DNA from: Sandaracinus sp.
GTDB taxonomy: Bacteria > Myxococcota_A > Polyangia > Polyangiales > Houyiibacteriaceae
DNA length: 40,354 nt
Direction of reading: 5' to 3'
Assembly: GCA_002699025.1 (NCBI GenBank)
Contig: PABA01000042.1
Span: 1-40,354 of the forward strand
The position numbers and the translations under genes are program-made. The notes under the pieces were generated by a model. It was not told the DNA's origin, ran no database searches, and saw nothing but the letters and a program-made list of their open reading frames with translations. Positions 25,747-33,074 of the stretch are shown here, piece by piece; position 1 is the first letter of the stretch; the number at the start of each line of letters is the position of its first letter.

Positions 25747-26913
25747 ATGCGTGCGTTGGCGATGGGGTGCGTGCTCCTCGGGCTGCTGTGGGGGGCGTGC
25801 GAGGACGAGCCGCCGCCCGCGCCGCCGCCTCCGCCCCCTCCGGCTCCGCCGCGGGTGGAGGTCGCCGCCCCCCGCGAGCTGGCGACGGACGCGAGCTTCG
25901 ACCTGGTCGTCGGGAGCCGGGGGCCACTCTGGATCTACGGCGCGCCCTCGGAGGCCGGCGGCGAGCTGCGGCTCGTGCCCCTCGACCGGCGCGGCGGCGC
26001 GGCGGGGCCCGAGCGGACCCTCGTCGGGGGCGGGTCGGTGGGCTCGGAGCTGCCGCCGGACGCCGTGGAGATCGCCGCCGGCGCGGCGGACGGGCGCCTG
26101 GCCGTGGCCTGGGTGCGCCGGAACCAGACCCAGCTCTCGGTGCGCGCGGCCTACGGCGACGACGCGGGGGAGGCCTTCTCGCCACCGGTCGCCCTGGGGC
26201 CGACGCTCCGCACCCGGGCCGGGGGCCGCGGACACGTCGCGGTGGCGGCGGAGGCGAACGACTTCGAGGTCCTGCACCGCGGCGACCTCGGGCCCTGCGA
26301 GGAAGGCGCCCCGCCGGAGCGGCCCCGCTGCACGCGCATGGGCGTGACCCGGCTCGGGCCCGGCACCACGGAGCGGCGCGGGGTCGGGCTGGCCCTGCCG
26401 CAGCCCTGCGAGCGCGCGGTGGTCGGCTTCGCGTCGGTCGGGGGCGTCTGGTACTACGCGCTCTGCGACGGCTCCGGCGGCGCGCCGGCGACGACGGTCT
26501 TCGCCGTCCAGTTCGAGCCCCGCTACGCCCACGCCGAGCGCGTCCTCGAGGGCTGCGCGCCCCGCGGGCTCGTGCCCTTCGGCGACGGCGTGGTCGTGCT
26601 CGGCCGCTGCGACGAGGGCATGCGCGGCATGCGCATCGCCTCCGCGGGCCGGGCGCTCCAGCCGCTGAGCGGCGCGCCCCGGGTGGACTGCCTCGACGGG
26701 AGACCGCGCGTGCGCATCGACGCCTGGGAGGACCGCTGGGACGCGCCGCGGGAGCGGGTCGAAGCGCTCCTGCCGGAGGAGGTCGCGCCCGAGGGCAGCC
26801 GGGCCGTGTGGACCGGCGAGGCCGTGCTCATCGCGACGCCGCTCGGCCGGGAGGTGGCGCTGAGGCGTTACGAGTGCGGCCGCGGGGGCTTCCACCGAAC
26901 GGACCACGAGTGA
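25747..26913 (+). CDS. Exported (probable lipo-) protein with beta-propeller-like body
   Basis: A 388-residue protein with a short hydrophobic N-terminus ending WGAC (C18), then ED and a proline-rich tether (PPPAPPPPPPP). Tryptophan at the -3 position makes the lipobox atypical, so lipidation is likely but not certain. The body has repeated beta-strand motifs resembling sialidase/propeller blades: LVVGSRGPLWIYG, RLAVAWVRRNQTQLSVRAAYGDD, GHVAVAAEANDFEVLHRG, AVVGFASVGGVWYYALCDG. Several cysteines may pair. No catalytic residues of known sialidases were recognised. It is the only gene transcribed rightward in this stretch and diverges from the giant TPR gene. Confidence 0.72.
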   Translation: MRALAMGCVLLGLLWGACEDEPPPAPPPPPPPAPPRVEVAAPRELATDASFDLVVGSRGPLWIYGAPSEAGGELRLVPLDRRGGAAGPERTLVGGGSVGSELPPDAVEIAAGAADGRLAVAWVRRNQTQLSVRAAYGDDAGEAFSPPVALGPTLRTRAGGRGHVAVAAEANDFEVLHRGDLGPCEEGAPPERPRCTRMGVTRLGPGTTERRGVGLALPQPCERAVVGFASVGGVWYYALCDGSGGAPATTVFAVQFEPRYAHAERVLEGCAPRGLVPFGDGVVVLGRCDEGMRGMRIASAGRALQPLSGAPRVDCLDGRPRVRIDAWEDRWDAPRERVEALLPEEVAPEGSRAVWTGEAVLIATPLGREVALRRYECGRGGFHRTDHE

Positions 26914-27035
26914 CCCTGCCGAGCTCTCGCCGCGGCGCCGGGTCGAGGCTCGCGGACCTCGCCACGGCACGCGGGGAGAGAACGCGCGCGGACGCGGCTC
27001 TCGGCGCGCAGCTCTCACCGCCGAGGGCTTCCTCC

Positions 27036-27149
27036 GGAGGACCGGCGTCAGAAGAGGAAGACCGTTCCGGACAGGAGGGCCGGCGTCGAGACGGGAAGAC
27101 CGTGCCGGGCCGGAGGGCCGGCGTCAGAACAGGAAGATCGTGCCGGCCC
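27036..27149. repeat. 38-bp tandem repeat, three units, last one overlapping a gene's 3' end
   Basis: Units start at 27036, 27074 and 27112 and share GGAGGNCCGGCGTC at the start and GGAAGA(C/T)CGT later. The third contains the last 26 coding bases and the stop codon of the minus-strand membrane-protein gene (27124-27149). The two outer units are therefore extra, slightly diverged copies of that gene's terminus. Confidence 0.85.
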
Positions 27150-27843
27150 AGGTCATGGTGCCGTAGGTCACGAGGCCGATGGCCATGTGCACCGTGCTCA
27201 GCGCCTTGAGCGTCGAGTAGTCGTTCGCGCGGCTCAGGCCGAAGGAGTCGCCGTTCGCGATGATCGCGCCGAGGGCGAGCTGGGCGACCATGCCCGCGAG
27301 GTGGACCCAGCGGAGCCGCTTGTGCCGCCGCAGGTTCTGCGCGTAGTCGCTGTCCCCCTCGGAGAGGTTCATGGGGTCGGGCATGCGCAGCGAGAGCCCG
27401 AAGGTGACCGAGTAGAGCGCGGTCGTCGCGATCGAGCTGATGAGGTGCGGCAAGGGTTGGCGCGTACAGGAGCTCTGCCCGAAGATCGCGTCGCCCTGGA
27501 CGCAGGGGGTGTCGGCCAGCCCTCCGCCCCCGTAGAGGTTCCAGTACTGGAGGAAGCCGAGCACGACCGTGCCGGTCATCGAGGCCCAGGTGGCGATGCC
27601 GAGGGCGCGGTGCAGCTTCGCGAGCCGGCCGCGCTCCTGCATCTGCTCGGCGACCGTCGGCGCGCCGGGGGAGGCGTCGCTCCCGGATTCCTCCCCGCCC
27701 TCCGCGGACGTCTGCACCGCCGCGACGACGGGGACGTTCGAGAGGCTCGGCCCCGCCGCCAGGGAGGGGTCGACCGAGAGCGAGAATCCGAAGACGGGGG
27801 TCGCGACGAGCAGCGCGGCGAGAGGTCCCATGCGCGCGAGCAT
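27124..27843 (-). CDS. Four-helix membrane protein with helix histidines, possibly cytochrome b561-like
   Basis: A 239-residue protein (ATG 27843; ATG 27831 is an alternative) with a signal peptide (about 1-30) and a Gly/Ser/Glu-rich linker. Four hydrophobic helices follow, each with a histidine near its start or middle: LHRALGIATWASMTGTVVLG, PHLISSIATTALYSV, LRWVHLAGMVAQLALG and VHMAIGLVTYGTMTWAG. Four helices with paired histidines are the pattern of b561-type di-haem proteins, so haem binding is a reasonable inference, but I cannot assign a family. A Cys pair (TPCVQ, SSCTR) lies in the loop between helices 1 and 2. Its 3' end is duplicated in a 38-bp tandem repeat beyond the stop. It diverges from the HMG-CoA lyase gene. 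Confidence 0.72.
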   Translation of the reverse strand: MLARMGPLAALLVATPVFGFSLSVDPSLAAGPSLSNVPVVAAVQTSAEGGEESGSDASPGAPTVAEQMQERGRLAKLHRALGIATWASMTGTVVLGFLQYWNLYGGGGLADTPCVQGDAIFGQSSCTRQPLPHLISSIATTALYSVTFGLSLRMPDPMNLSEGDSDYAQNLRRHKRLRWVHLAGMVAQLALGAIIANGDSFGLSRANDYSTLKALSTVHMAIGLVTYGTMTWAGTIFLF

Positions 27844-28001
27844 AGCGCATGGGACCGGGGCCACACGGAAAGACACGTCCGGCGTCTCCCGCACGTACGG
27901 GATGGCCGGTTCTCGCGGCTCCCGGCGGCGATCGGAGAGCCTCGCGCGGCGCGCTCGCGGGCGGCGGTCCGGGGGAGCGTGACCTGACTCCTTGACCCCC
28001 C

Positions 28002-28016
28002 TGCGGCTTCGCCGCA
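28002..28016 (+). promoter_or_regulatory. Small stem-loop just before the HMG-CoA lyase start
   Basis: TGCGGC pairs with GCCGCA around TTC, ending ten bases before the ATG at 28027. A TTGACC at 27992-27997 could be a -35 box, but the matching -10 (CATCGA) is poor. It may affect ribosome access; weak evidence. Confidence 0.3.
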
Positions 28017-28026
28017 TCGATGAAAC

Positions 28027-28941
28027 ATGTTCGACGCGCTCCCGAAATCGGTGTCCATCTACGAGGTCTCGCCCCGCGACGGCCTCCAGAACGAGGGCGC
28101 CCAGGTCGCGACCCACGCCAAGGTCCGGCTGGTCGAGGCGCTCCAGGACGCGGGCTTGAAGCGCATCGAGGTGACGAGCTTCGTCTCGCCGAAGTGGGTC
28201 CCGCAGATGGCCGACGCGGACCAGGTCTGCGAGATGCTCGAGCGTCGCGAGGGCGTCGTCTACTCGGCCCTCGTCCCGAACGCGACCGGGCTGAAGCGCG
28301 CCATCGCGGCGAACGTCGACGAGGTGGCCGTCTTCCTCAGCGCGTCGGAGAAGCACAACCGCAAGAACGTGAACAAGACCGTCGGCCAGACGCTGAAGGC
28401 CTTCGAGCCCGTCATCGGCCCGGCGGTCGAGGCGGGCCTCCGCGTGCGCGGCTACGTCTCGACGCTCTGGGGCTGTCCCTACGAGGGCGAGGTCCCGCCC
28501 GAGCGCGGTCTGGAGATCGCCGAGGAGCTCCTCCGCGCCGGCTGCTACCAGGTCAGCCTCGGCGACACCATCGGCGTCGGTACGCCGCTGCAAACGCGGC
28601 GGATCCTCGAGCTCTTCCTGAAGTCGATCCCCGCCGAGAAGATCGCCCTGCACCTCCACGACACGCGCGGCACGGCGCTCGCAAACGTGCTGGTCGGCCT
28701 CGAGATGGGCATCACGAACTTCGACGCCTCCGTCGGCGGCCTCGGCGGCTGCCCCTACGCGCCGGGCGCGGCGGGCAACCTCGCGACGGAGGACCTCGTC
28801 TACACGCTCCACGGCATGGGCATCGAGACCGGCGTGGACCTCGAGAAGCTCTGGCAGGCGGGCCAGGTCGCCGAGGCGATCGTCGGCCGCGAGCTGCCGG
28901 GCAAGGTCCACCGCGCGGGCGTGCGCAGCCTGGCGGGGTGA
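28027..28941 (+). CDS. mvaB: Hydroxymethylglutaryl-CoA lyase
   Basis: A 304-residue TIM-barrel lyase that splits HMG-CoA into acetyl-CoA and acetoacetate, the last step of leucine/isovalerate breakdown. Motifs are complete: SPRDGLQNE (R17, D18), the metal-binding H209-L-H211 in ALHLHDTRG, and the signature GGLGGCPYAPGAAGNLATED with catalytic C242. Length is right for bacterial enzymes. The gene stands alone; none of the usual liu/acyl-CoA dehydrogenase genes is adjacent. In myxobacteria HMG-CoA also feeds an alternative route to isovaleryl-CoA, so the enzyme could influence branched fatty-acid supply. The fatty-acid cluster begins just downstream on the other strand. Confidence 0.95.
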   Translation: MFDALPKSVSIYEVSPRDGLQNEGAQVATHAKVRLVEALQDAGLKRIEVTSFVSPKWVPQMADADQVCEMLERREGVVYSALVPNATGLKRAIAANVDEVAVFLSASEKHNRKNVNKTVGQTLKAFEPVIGPAVEAGLRVRGYVSTLWGCPYEGEVPPERGLEIAEELLRAGCYQVSLGDTIGVGTPLQTRRILELFLKSIPAEKIALHLHDTRGTALANVLVGLEMGITNFDASVGGLGGCPYAPGAAGNLATEDLVYTLHGMGIETGVDLEKLWQAGQVAEAIVGRELPGKVHRAGVRSLAG

Positions 28942-28953
28942 GCATCCGCGCGC

Positions 28954-29004
28954 GCCGGCGTGGGTCGGCAGGCGTCGGTGGACGCCGGGCGTCGGTGGAC
29001 GCTG
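28954..29004. repeat. 17-bp tandem repeat between convergent genes
   Basis: GGCGTCGGTGGACGC(C/T)G occurs at 28971-28987 and 28988-29004, preceded by a diverged partial copy from about 28954. It fills most of the gap between the convergent HMG-CoA lyase and four-cysteine genes. Confidence 0.8.
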
Positions 29005-29013
29005 GGCCGCCGC

Positions 29014-29211
29014 TCAGAAGAGCGTGAACTCCTTGCAGAAGAGGAGCTCGGCCTCCGGATCCTCGTAGCGCGCGGCGCGGTGCCGCTCGCTCGGGTAGCC
29101 GTGGCTGCAGCGCTCCCCCTCCGGGTCGAAGAGGGCGCAGTCCTCGCAGTGCCAGCGCAGCCGAAAGCGCTCGGCCTCCTCCCGGAAGAGGGCGTCCTGC
29201 GGGAGGATCAC
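29014..29211 (-). CDS. Small four-cysteine protein, 65 residues
   Basis: From the GTG at 29211 the product has C22-x2-C25, then C35 and C59, in the context HCEDCALFDP, RCSHGYPS and LLFCKEF. Four spaced cysteines in so small a protein suggest a zinc or iron-sulphur site. I recall similar uncharacterised proteins in myxobacteria but know no function. Its GTG overlaps the rpiB stop by four bases, so it is translationally coupled to rpiB as the last gene of the fatty-acid/rpiB run. The open frame upstream of 29211 overlaps rpiB out of frame and is not real. Confidence 0.7.
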   Translation of the reverse strand: MILPQDALFREEAERFRLRWHCEDCALFDPEGERCSHGYPSERHRAARYEDPEAELLFCKEFTLF

Positions 29212-29654
29212 GCGGCGCCTCCTTCGGGGAGCTCGATCTTCCCCACGCGCCGCGCGTGTCGGCCCCCCTCGAAGCGCCCGGCGAGGAAGGCCTCGAGGGT
29301 CGCGCGCGCGAGGCCGCCGCCGACCACCCGCGCGCCCATGCAGAGCACGTTGGCGTCGTTGTGGGCCCGCGTCATCGCCGCGCTCCAGGGCTCGTGGCAG
29401 AGGGCCGCGCGCACCCCCGGGTGCTTGTTCGCCGTCATGCACACGCCCTGCCCCGAGCCGCAGATCAGGAGCCCGAGCGCGCCCTCCGTGGCCGCCACCT
29501 GCGCCGCCACCGGGTGCGCGAAGTCCGGGTAGTCCGCGCTCTCGGTCGAGTGCACGCCGACGTCCTCGACCTCGTGGCCGAGCTCCTTCAGCACCTCGAC
29601 CATCTCTTGCTTCAGCGGGAAGCCCGCGTGATCGCCGCCGACGAAGACCTTCAT
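29208..29654 (-). CDS. rpiB: Ribose-5-phosphate isomerase B
   Basis: A 148-residue LacAB/RpiB-family sugar-phosphate isomerase interconverting ribose-5-phosphate and ribulose-5-phosphate. Visible motifs are GGDHAGFPLK at the N-terminus, SADYPDFAHP, the active-site loop CGSGQGVCMTANK with catalytic C65, and NDANVLCMGARV. The loop has GQG where many RpiBs have GIG. The ATG at 29654 fits family length. It follows fabF on the same strand, as in other myxobacterial fatty-acid clusters, with a repeat-filled gap of 182 bases, and overlaps the downstream small Cys gene. Confidence 0.94.
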   Translation of the reverse strand: MKVFVGGDHAGFPLKQEMVEVLKELGHEVEDVGVHSTESADYPDFAHPVAAQVAATEGALGLLICGSGQGVCMTANKHPGVRAALCHEPWSAAMTRAHNDANVLCMGARVVGGGLARATLEAFLAGRFEGGRHARRVGKIELPEGGAA

Positions 29655-29711
29655 GCCGAGCGACCTAGCACGCCCGAGCCCCCCGGTCCGCACCCGACCC
29701 GAAACGCGGAC

Positions 29712-29846
29712 GCCGCTGGCCGCTGAAGCCGCTCGCCGGTGAACCCGCGGACCGGTGAAGCCGCGCGACCGGTGAGCCCGGACGCCGCGCGCCCATGACG
29801 CCGCGCCCATGACGCCGCGCGCCGTGACGCCGCGGGTCAGTGACGC
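29712..29846. repeat. Degenerate ~15-16-bp tandem repeats overrunning the fabF stop
   Basis: Two related series are visible. Units like GCCGCGCGACCGGTGA occur at about 29712-29776. Units like GCCGCGCGCCCATGAC occur at about 29781-29846. The last unit contains the fabF stop codon (29837-29839) and the last coding bases. Copies are imperfect, so unit borders are approximate. Confidence 0.7.
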
Positions 29847-31078
29847 TGGAAGATCAGGCTGACGTTCGTGCCGCCGAAGCCGAAGCTGTTGGTCAGCGCG
29901 ACCTTCACGTCGCGCTCCTTCGCCTCGTGCGGCACCAGCTCGAGCCCCTCGCAGGCCGGGTCCGGCTCGTCGAGGTTGATGGTCGGCGGCACCACCTTCT
30001 CCGTCAGCGTGAGCGTCGAGATCACCGACTCGAGCCCGCCCGCCGCGCCGAGCAGGTGGCCGTGCATGCTCTTCGTGCTCGAGACCCAGAGCCCCTCCTG
30101 GGCGTGGCTCCCGAAGACCGAGCGGATCGCCTGGAGCTCCTGCACGTCGCCGGTCGGCGTGGAGGTGCCGTGGGCGTTGATGTAGTCGACGTCGGTCGTC
30201 TCGAGCCGCGCGTCCCGCAGCGCCTGCCGCATGGCCCGCTGGGCGCCCTCCCCGTCCGGGGCCGGCTGCGTGAGGTGGTAGGCGTCCGCCGTCGCGCCGT
30301 AGCCGACGACCTCCGCGAGGATCGGCGCCCCGCGCTTCATCGCGTGCTCGCGCTCCTCGAGCACGACCACGCCCGCGCCCTCCGCGATCACGAAGCCGTC
30401 GCGGCCGACGTCGAAGGGGCGGCTCGCCTTCTCGGGGGCGTCGTTCCGCTTGGAGAGCGCGCGCATGGCGGCGAAGCCGGCCACGCCGAGCGGCGTCACG
30501 GAGGCCTCCGCCCCGCCGGCGACCGCGGCCTCGATGCCGCCGCGCTGGATCCAGCGGTAGGCCTCGCCGATCGCGTGGGCGCCGCTCGAGCAGGCGCTCG
30601 TCGTCGTCAGGCTCGGGCCCCGGAAGCCGAAGCGCATGGAGACCTGCCCCGGCGCCAGGTTCGAGATCGCCGAGGGGATGAAGTAGGGGCTGATCCGCCG
30701 CGGCCCCTTCTCGAGCAGGCGCTTCTGCTGATCCTCGACGACCTCGAGGCCGCAGAAGCCGACGCCGATGAAGGTGCCGACCCGATCCTTGCCCTCCTGA
30801 TCCAGCTCGCCCAGCCCGGACTGCTCGACCGCCTGCGCGCTCGCCGCCACCCCGAGGTGGATGAAGCGCGCCATCTCGCGGAGGCGCTTCTTCTCGATGT
30901 ACTGCTCGGGATCGAAGTCGAGGCACTCGCCCGCGATCTGCGAGGCGATGGCGGAGGCGTCGAAGCGCTCGATGCGCCCGATGCCGCTCCGGCCCTCGGA
31001 GACGTTCTTCCAGGTCTCCGCGACGTCCCTTCCGCAGGGGCTCACGGCCCCCATGCCCGTGATGACGACTCTCCGCAT
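29837..31078 (-). CDS. fabF: 3-oxoacyl-ACP synthase II
   Basis: A 413-residue condensing enzyme that extends acyl-ACP with malonyl-ACP in fatty-acid elongation. The Cys-His-His triad is intact: C163 in TTTSACSSGAHA, H303 in INAHGTSTPTGD and H339 in STKSMHGHLLGAAG, with K336 in the same motif. The ATG at 31078 begins MRRVVITGMGAVSPCG, a standard FabF N-terminus. It follows acpP on the same strand but after an unusually wide 330-base gap. The 3' end runs into a tandem repeat. Confidence 0.96.
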   Translation of the reverse strand: MRRVVITGMGAVSPCGRDVAETWKNVSEGRSGIGRIERFDASAIASQIAGECLDFDPEQYIEKKRLREMARFIHLGVAASAQAVEQSGLGELDQEGKDRVGTFIGVGFCGLEVVEDQQKRLLEKGPRRISPYFIPSAISNLAPGQVSMRFGFRGPSLTTTSACSSGAHAIGEAYRWIQRGGIEAAVAGGAEASVTPLGVAGFAAMRALSKRNDAPEKASRPFDVGRDGFVIAEGAGVVVLEEREHAMKRGAPILAEVVGYGATADAYHLTQPAPDGEGAQRAMRQALRDARLETTDVDYINAHGTSTPTGDVQELQAIRSVFGSHAQEGLWVSSTKSMHGHLLGAAGGLESVISTLTLTEKVVPPTINLDEPDPACEGLELVPHEAKERDVKVALTNSFGFGGTNVSLIFQRH

Positions 31079-31408
31079 GATCTTCGCTTCACCCTACGTG
31101 GTGGCTCCGGACCGCGAAGGCCAGCCCTCGCCTCGCGAGGACGCCGCCCGGCCGGTGTTCATGACGACTGCTCGTGACGACTGCTCGTGACGACTGTTCG
31201 TGAGGACGGCGCACCGTCCGCGCCGCGAGCGACCGGGAGGCCCCGCGCGCACGACGAAACGGTGTCGATTCTCGGCGCCGCCCGCGGGGGCGCCGGCCCG
31301 ACGCGTCGAGGCCGGCCGCGGGATCCACGACCGGCTGCGTCCCGAGCGGGACCACGACACGAGGGGCGAGGTCGACCCGACGCCCGGCCGGGTCCACCCG
31401 ACAGCCTC
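31079..31408. other. 330-base gap between acpP and fabF
   Basis: In most bacteria acpP and fabF are nearly adjacent. Here the gap holds three 13-bp units TGACGACTGCTCG (31162-31200), a 6-bp stem GGACGG/CCGTCC with loop CGCA at 31204-31219, and a GGCGCC pair around 31284-31305. I see no credible small gene. It could hold an independent fabF promoter or a terminator for acpP. Confidence 0.5.
31162..31200. repeat. 13-bp tandem repeat, three units
   Basis: TGACGACTGCTCG at 31162-31174 and 31175-31187, and TGACGACTGTTCG at 31188-31200. It lies in the fabF leader region on the minus strand. Confidence 0.88.
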
Positions 31409-31642
31409 TCAGCTGGCGCGCTCCTGGATGTACTTGCAGGCGTCCCCGACGGTCCGGATCTTCTCCGTGTCCTCGTCGGGGATGTCGATCTCGAACTGCT
31501 CCTCGAAGGCGAGCACCAGCTCGACGATGGCCAGGGAGTCCGCGCCGAGATCGTCGATGAAGGCGGCTTCGTCCTTGATGTTCGCCGCGTCGACGTCCAG
31601 CTGCTGCGAGATGATCTCCTTGACCTTGTCCGCGATGTCCAT
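31409..31642 (-). CDS. acpP: Acyl carrier protein
   Basis: A 77-residue acidic carrier protein. The phosphopantetheine serine is S36 in [12 protein letters not shown], and the flanking helices ([31 protein letters not shown]) are canonical. The ATG at 31642 has a good GGAGG six bases upstream, stronger than those of its neighbours, as expected for an abundant protein. It sits between fabG and fabF as in the common fab gene order. A hairpin in the fabG-acpP gap suggests it may be expressed separately from fabG. Confidence 0.97.
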   Translation of the reverse strand: MDIADKVKEIISQQLDVDAANIKDEAAFIDDLGADSLAIVELVLAFEEQFEIDIPDEDTEKIRTVGDACKYIQERAS

Positions 31643-31720
31643 TCCGATCCTCCAGGGTCACGCGACGTCCACCGCCGCGCGTTCCGTTGCGAGCCCACCC
31701 AGGGGTCTCGCGGGTCCTCA

Positions 31721-31739
31721 CGCCCGGCCTCGCCGGGCG
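31721..31739. terminator. 8-bp hairpin between fabG and acpP
   Basis: CGCCCGGC (31721-31728) pairs with GCCGGGCG (31732-31739) around CTC, a few bases beyond the fabG stop on the minus strand. It could be a terminator, attenuator or processing site giving acpP its own mRNA level. No T-run is present. Confidence 0.5.
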
Positions 31740-31744
31740 GCACT

Positions 31745-32491
31745 TCAGACGTACATGCCCCCGTTGACGCGGAGCACCTGCCCGGTGACGTACGACGCTT
31801 CGTCGCTCACCAGGAAGAGCACCGCGGCCGCGACCTCCTCGGGCCGGCCGACGCGCCCCAGGGGCGTCTGCTCGACGATGGCCTTCTTGGCCTCTTCCGG
31901 GAGCCCAGTCGTCATATCCGTCTCGATGTAGCCCGGCGCCACGGCGTTGACCGTGATTCCGCGGGTGGCGTACTCGCGAGCCAGGGTCTTCGTCAACCCG
32001 AGGAGGGCCGCCTTCGACGCCGAGTAGACCGCCTGGCCCGGATTGCCGGCCTCGCCGACCACGCTCGAGAGGTTCACGATGCGGCCCTGCTTGGCGCGCA
32101 TCATGGGGCGGATGGCGGCCTTCGCGCAGTGGATCGAGCCGGCGACGTTCGTCGCGAAGGTCTCGTCGATCTCCTCGTCCTTCACGCGGAGGAGCAGCTG
32201 ATCGCGCGCCACGCCGGCGTTGTTGACGAGGATGTCGAGGCGCCCGTGCCGCTTGGCGACGGCCTTGATGACGTCCGCGCAGGCGTTCCCATCGCCCACT
32301 TCGAGCTGCACGGCCTCGGCCTTGCCGCCGGCCTCCTCGATGGCCGCCACGGCCGCCTGCGCCGCCTCGGCGTTGCTGCGGTAACTCAGCACCACCGTCG
32401 CGCCCGCCTTCGCGAGCGCCTCGCCGATCGCGCGGCCGATGCCGCGGCTGCCGCCCGTCACGAAGGCGACCTTCCCGCTCAGATCGAACAT
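31745..32491 (-). CDS. fabG: 3-oxoacyl-ACP reductase
   Basis: A 248-residue short-chain dehydrogenase that reduces 3-oxoacyl-ACP with NADPH. TGGSRGIG (from T12) binds the cofactor, NNAG is present, and the catalytic set is N115, S143, Y156 and K160 (NLSSVVGEAG, AVYSASKAALLG). The C-terminus ends QVLRVNGGMYV, as FabG does. The ATG at 32491 shares its A with the yceD stop (TGATG), preceded by GGGGGAG, so the two are translationally coupled. The longer open frame upstream is out of frame with yceD and not real. Confidence 0.96.
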   Translation of the reverse strand: MFDLSGKVAFVTGGSRGIGRAIGEALAKAGATVVLSYRSNAEAAQAAVAAIEEAGGKAEAVQLEVGDGNACADVIKAVAKRHGRLDILVNNAGVARDQLLLRVKDEEIDETFATNVAGSIHCAKAAIRPMMRAKQGRIVNLSSVVGEAGNPGQAVYSASKAALLGLTKTLAREYATRGITVNAVAPGYIETDMTTGLPEEAKKAIVEQTPLGRVGRPEEVAAAVLFLVSDEASYVTGQVLRVNGGMYV

Positions 32492-33036
32492 CACTCCCCC
32501 TTCTTCGCCTGGTCTTTCAGCGAGAGGAGCGCCGCGAAGGGCGACTCCTTCTTCGGGCTCTCGCTCGACGACGCGAGGATCTTCTCGACCTCGGGATCGC
32601 AGCCGCCCTCGTGGGCGGGCCGCATCGGCACCTCGAGGAGGATCTGCTCGCGCACCAGCGCGTCCAGCTCGATGCTCTCGCCCGCGTAGTAATCGCGATC
32701 GAGGTCCTCCGGCGTCAGCTCGAGCTCCTCGGGCATGGGCGACGGGGTGTCCGGCCGCGGGCTGAGGAACTGCTGGAGCGGCAGGTCGATCGCGAGCGTC
32801 ATGTCCTCGCCGCAGCGGGCGCAGGGCAAGCGCACGGCCGCGCGGAGGTGCCCGTCGAGGTAGACGTCGTCGCCGAGCTTCTTGGCGCTCACGCTCAGCT
32901 CGCCGGGCTCGCCCGTGGCCGGACGGAGCTCCGTATCCGCGAGCGCCTCGGCCAGCCACTCGGCCGGGACGGCGAAGTGGTAGTCGCGGCGCCCCTTCGC
33001 CTCGATGTCGGCGACGTGGAGCGTGAAGCGGGCCAT
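32491..33036 (-). CDS. yceD: YceD/DUF177 family protein
   Basis: A 181-residue DUF177 protein; family members promote 23S rRNA accumulation and usually precede rpmF. Typical parts are the Cys pair in VRLPCARCGEDMTLAIDLPLQQF, the acidic middle DRDYYAGESIELDALVREQILLEVPM and the late CDPEVEKIL. The usual neighbours rpmF, plsX, fabH and fabD are missing: the gene runs straight into fabG with a one-base overlap. The second Cys pair is incomplete, since only one late cysteine (GGCDPE) is seen. The start at 33036 fits family length. A lipoprotein gene lies 38 bases upstream on the same strand. Confidence 0.9.
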   Translation of the reverse strand: MARFTLHVADIEAKGRRDYHFAVPAEWLAEALADTELRPATGEPGELSVSAKKLGDDVYLDGHLRAAVRLPCARCGEDMTLAIDLPLQQFLSPRPDTPSPMPEELELTPEDLDRDYYAGESIELDALVREQILLEVPMRPAHEGGCDPEVEKILASSSESPKKESPFAALLSLKDQAKKGE

Positions 33037-33074
33037 GGAGCGCGGACCATAGCGAGCGCGGGACCGGGCGCAAG

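Noticed and set aside
12375-27209. A 4,944-codon open frame on the plus strand across the giant TPR gene and its neighbours
   Set aside because: It is in exact codon register with the minus-strand genes. Stops in this frame would need TTA, CTA or TCA codons on the minus strand, which these GC-biased genes avoid. Its protein is a Leu/Arg/Glu/Val mirror of the TPR repeats and runs through intergenic DNA, so it is a shadow of codon usage.
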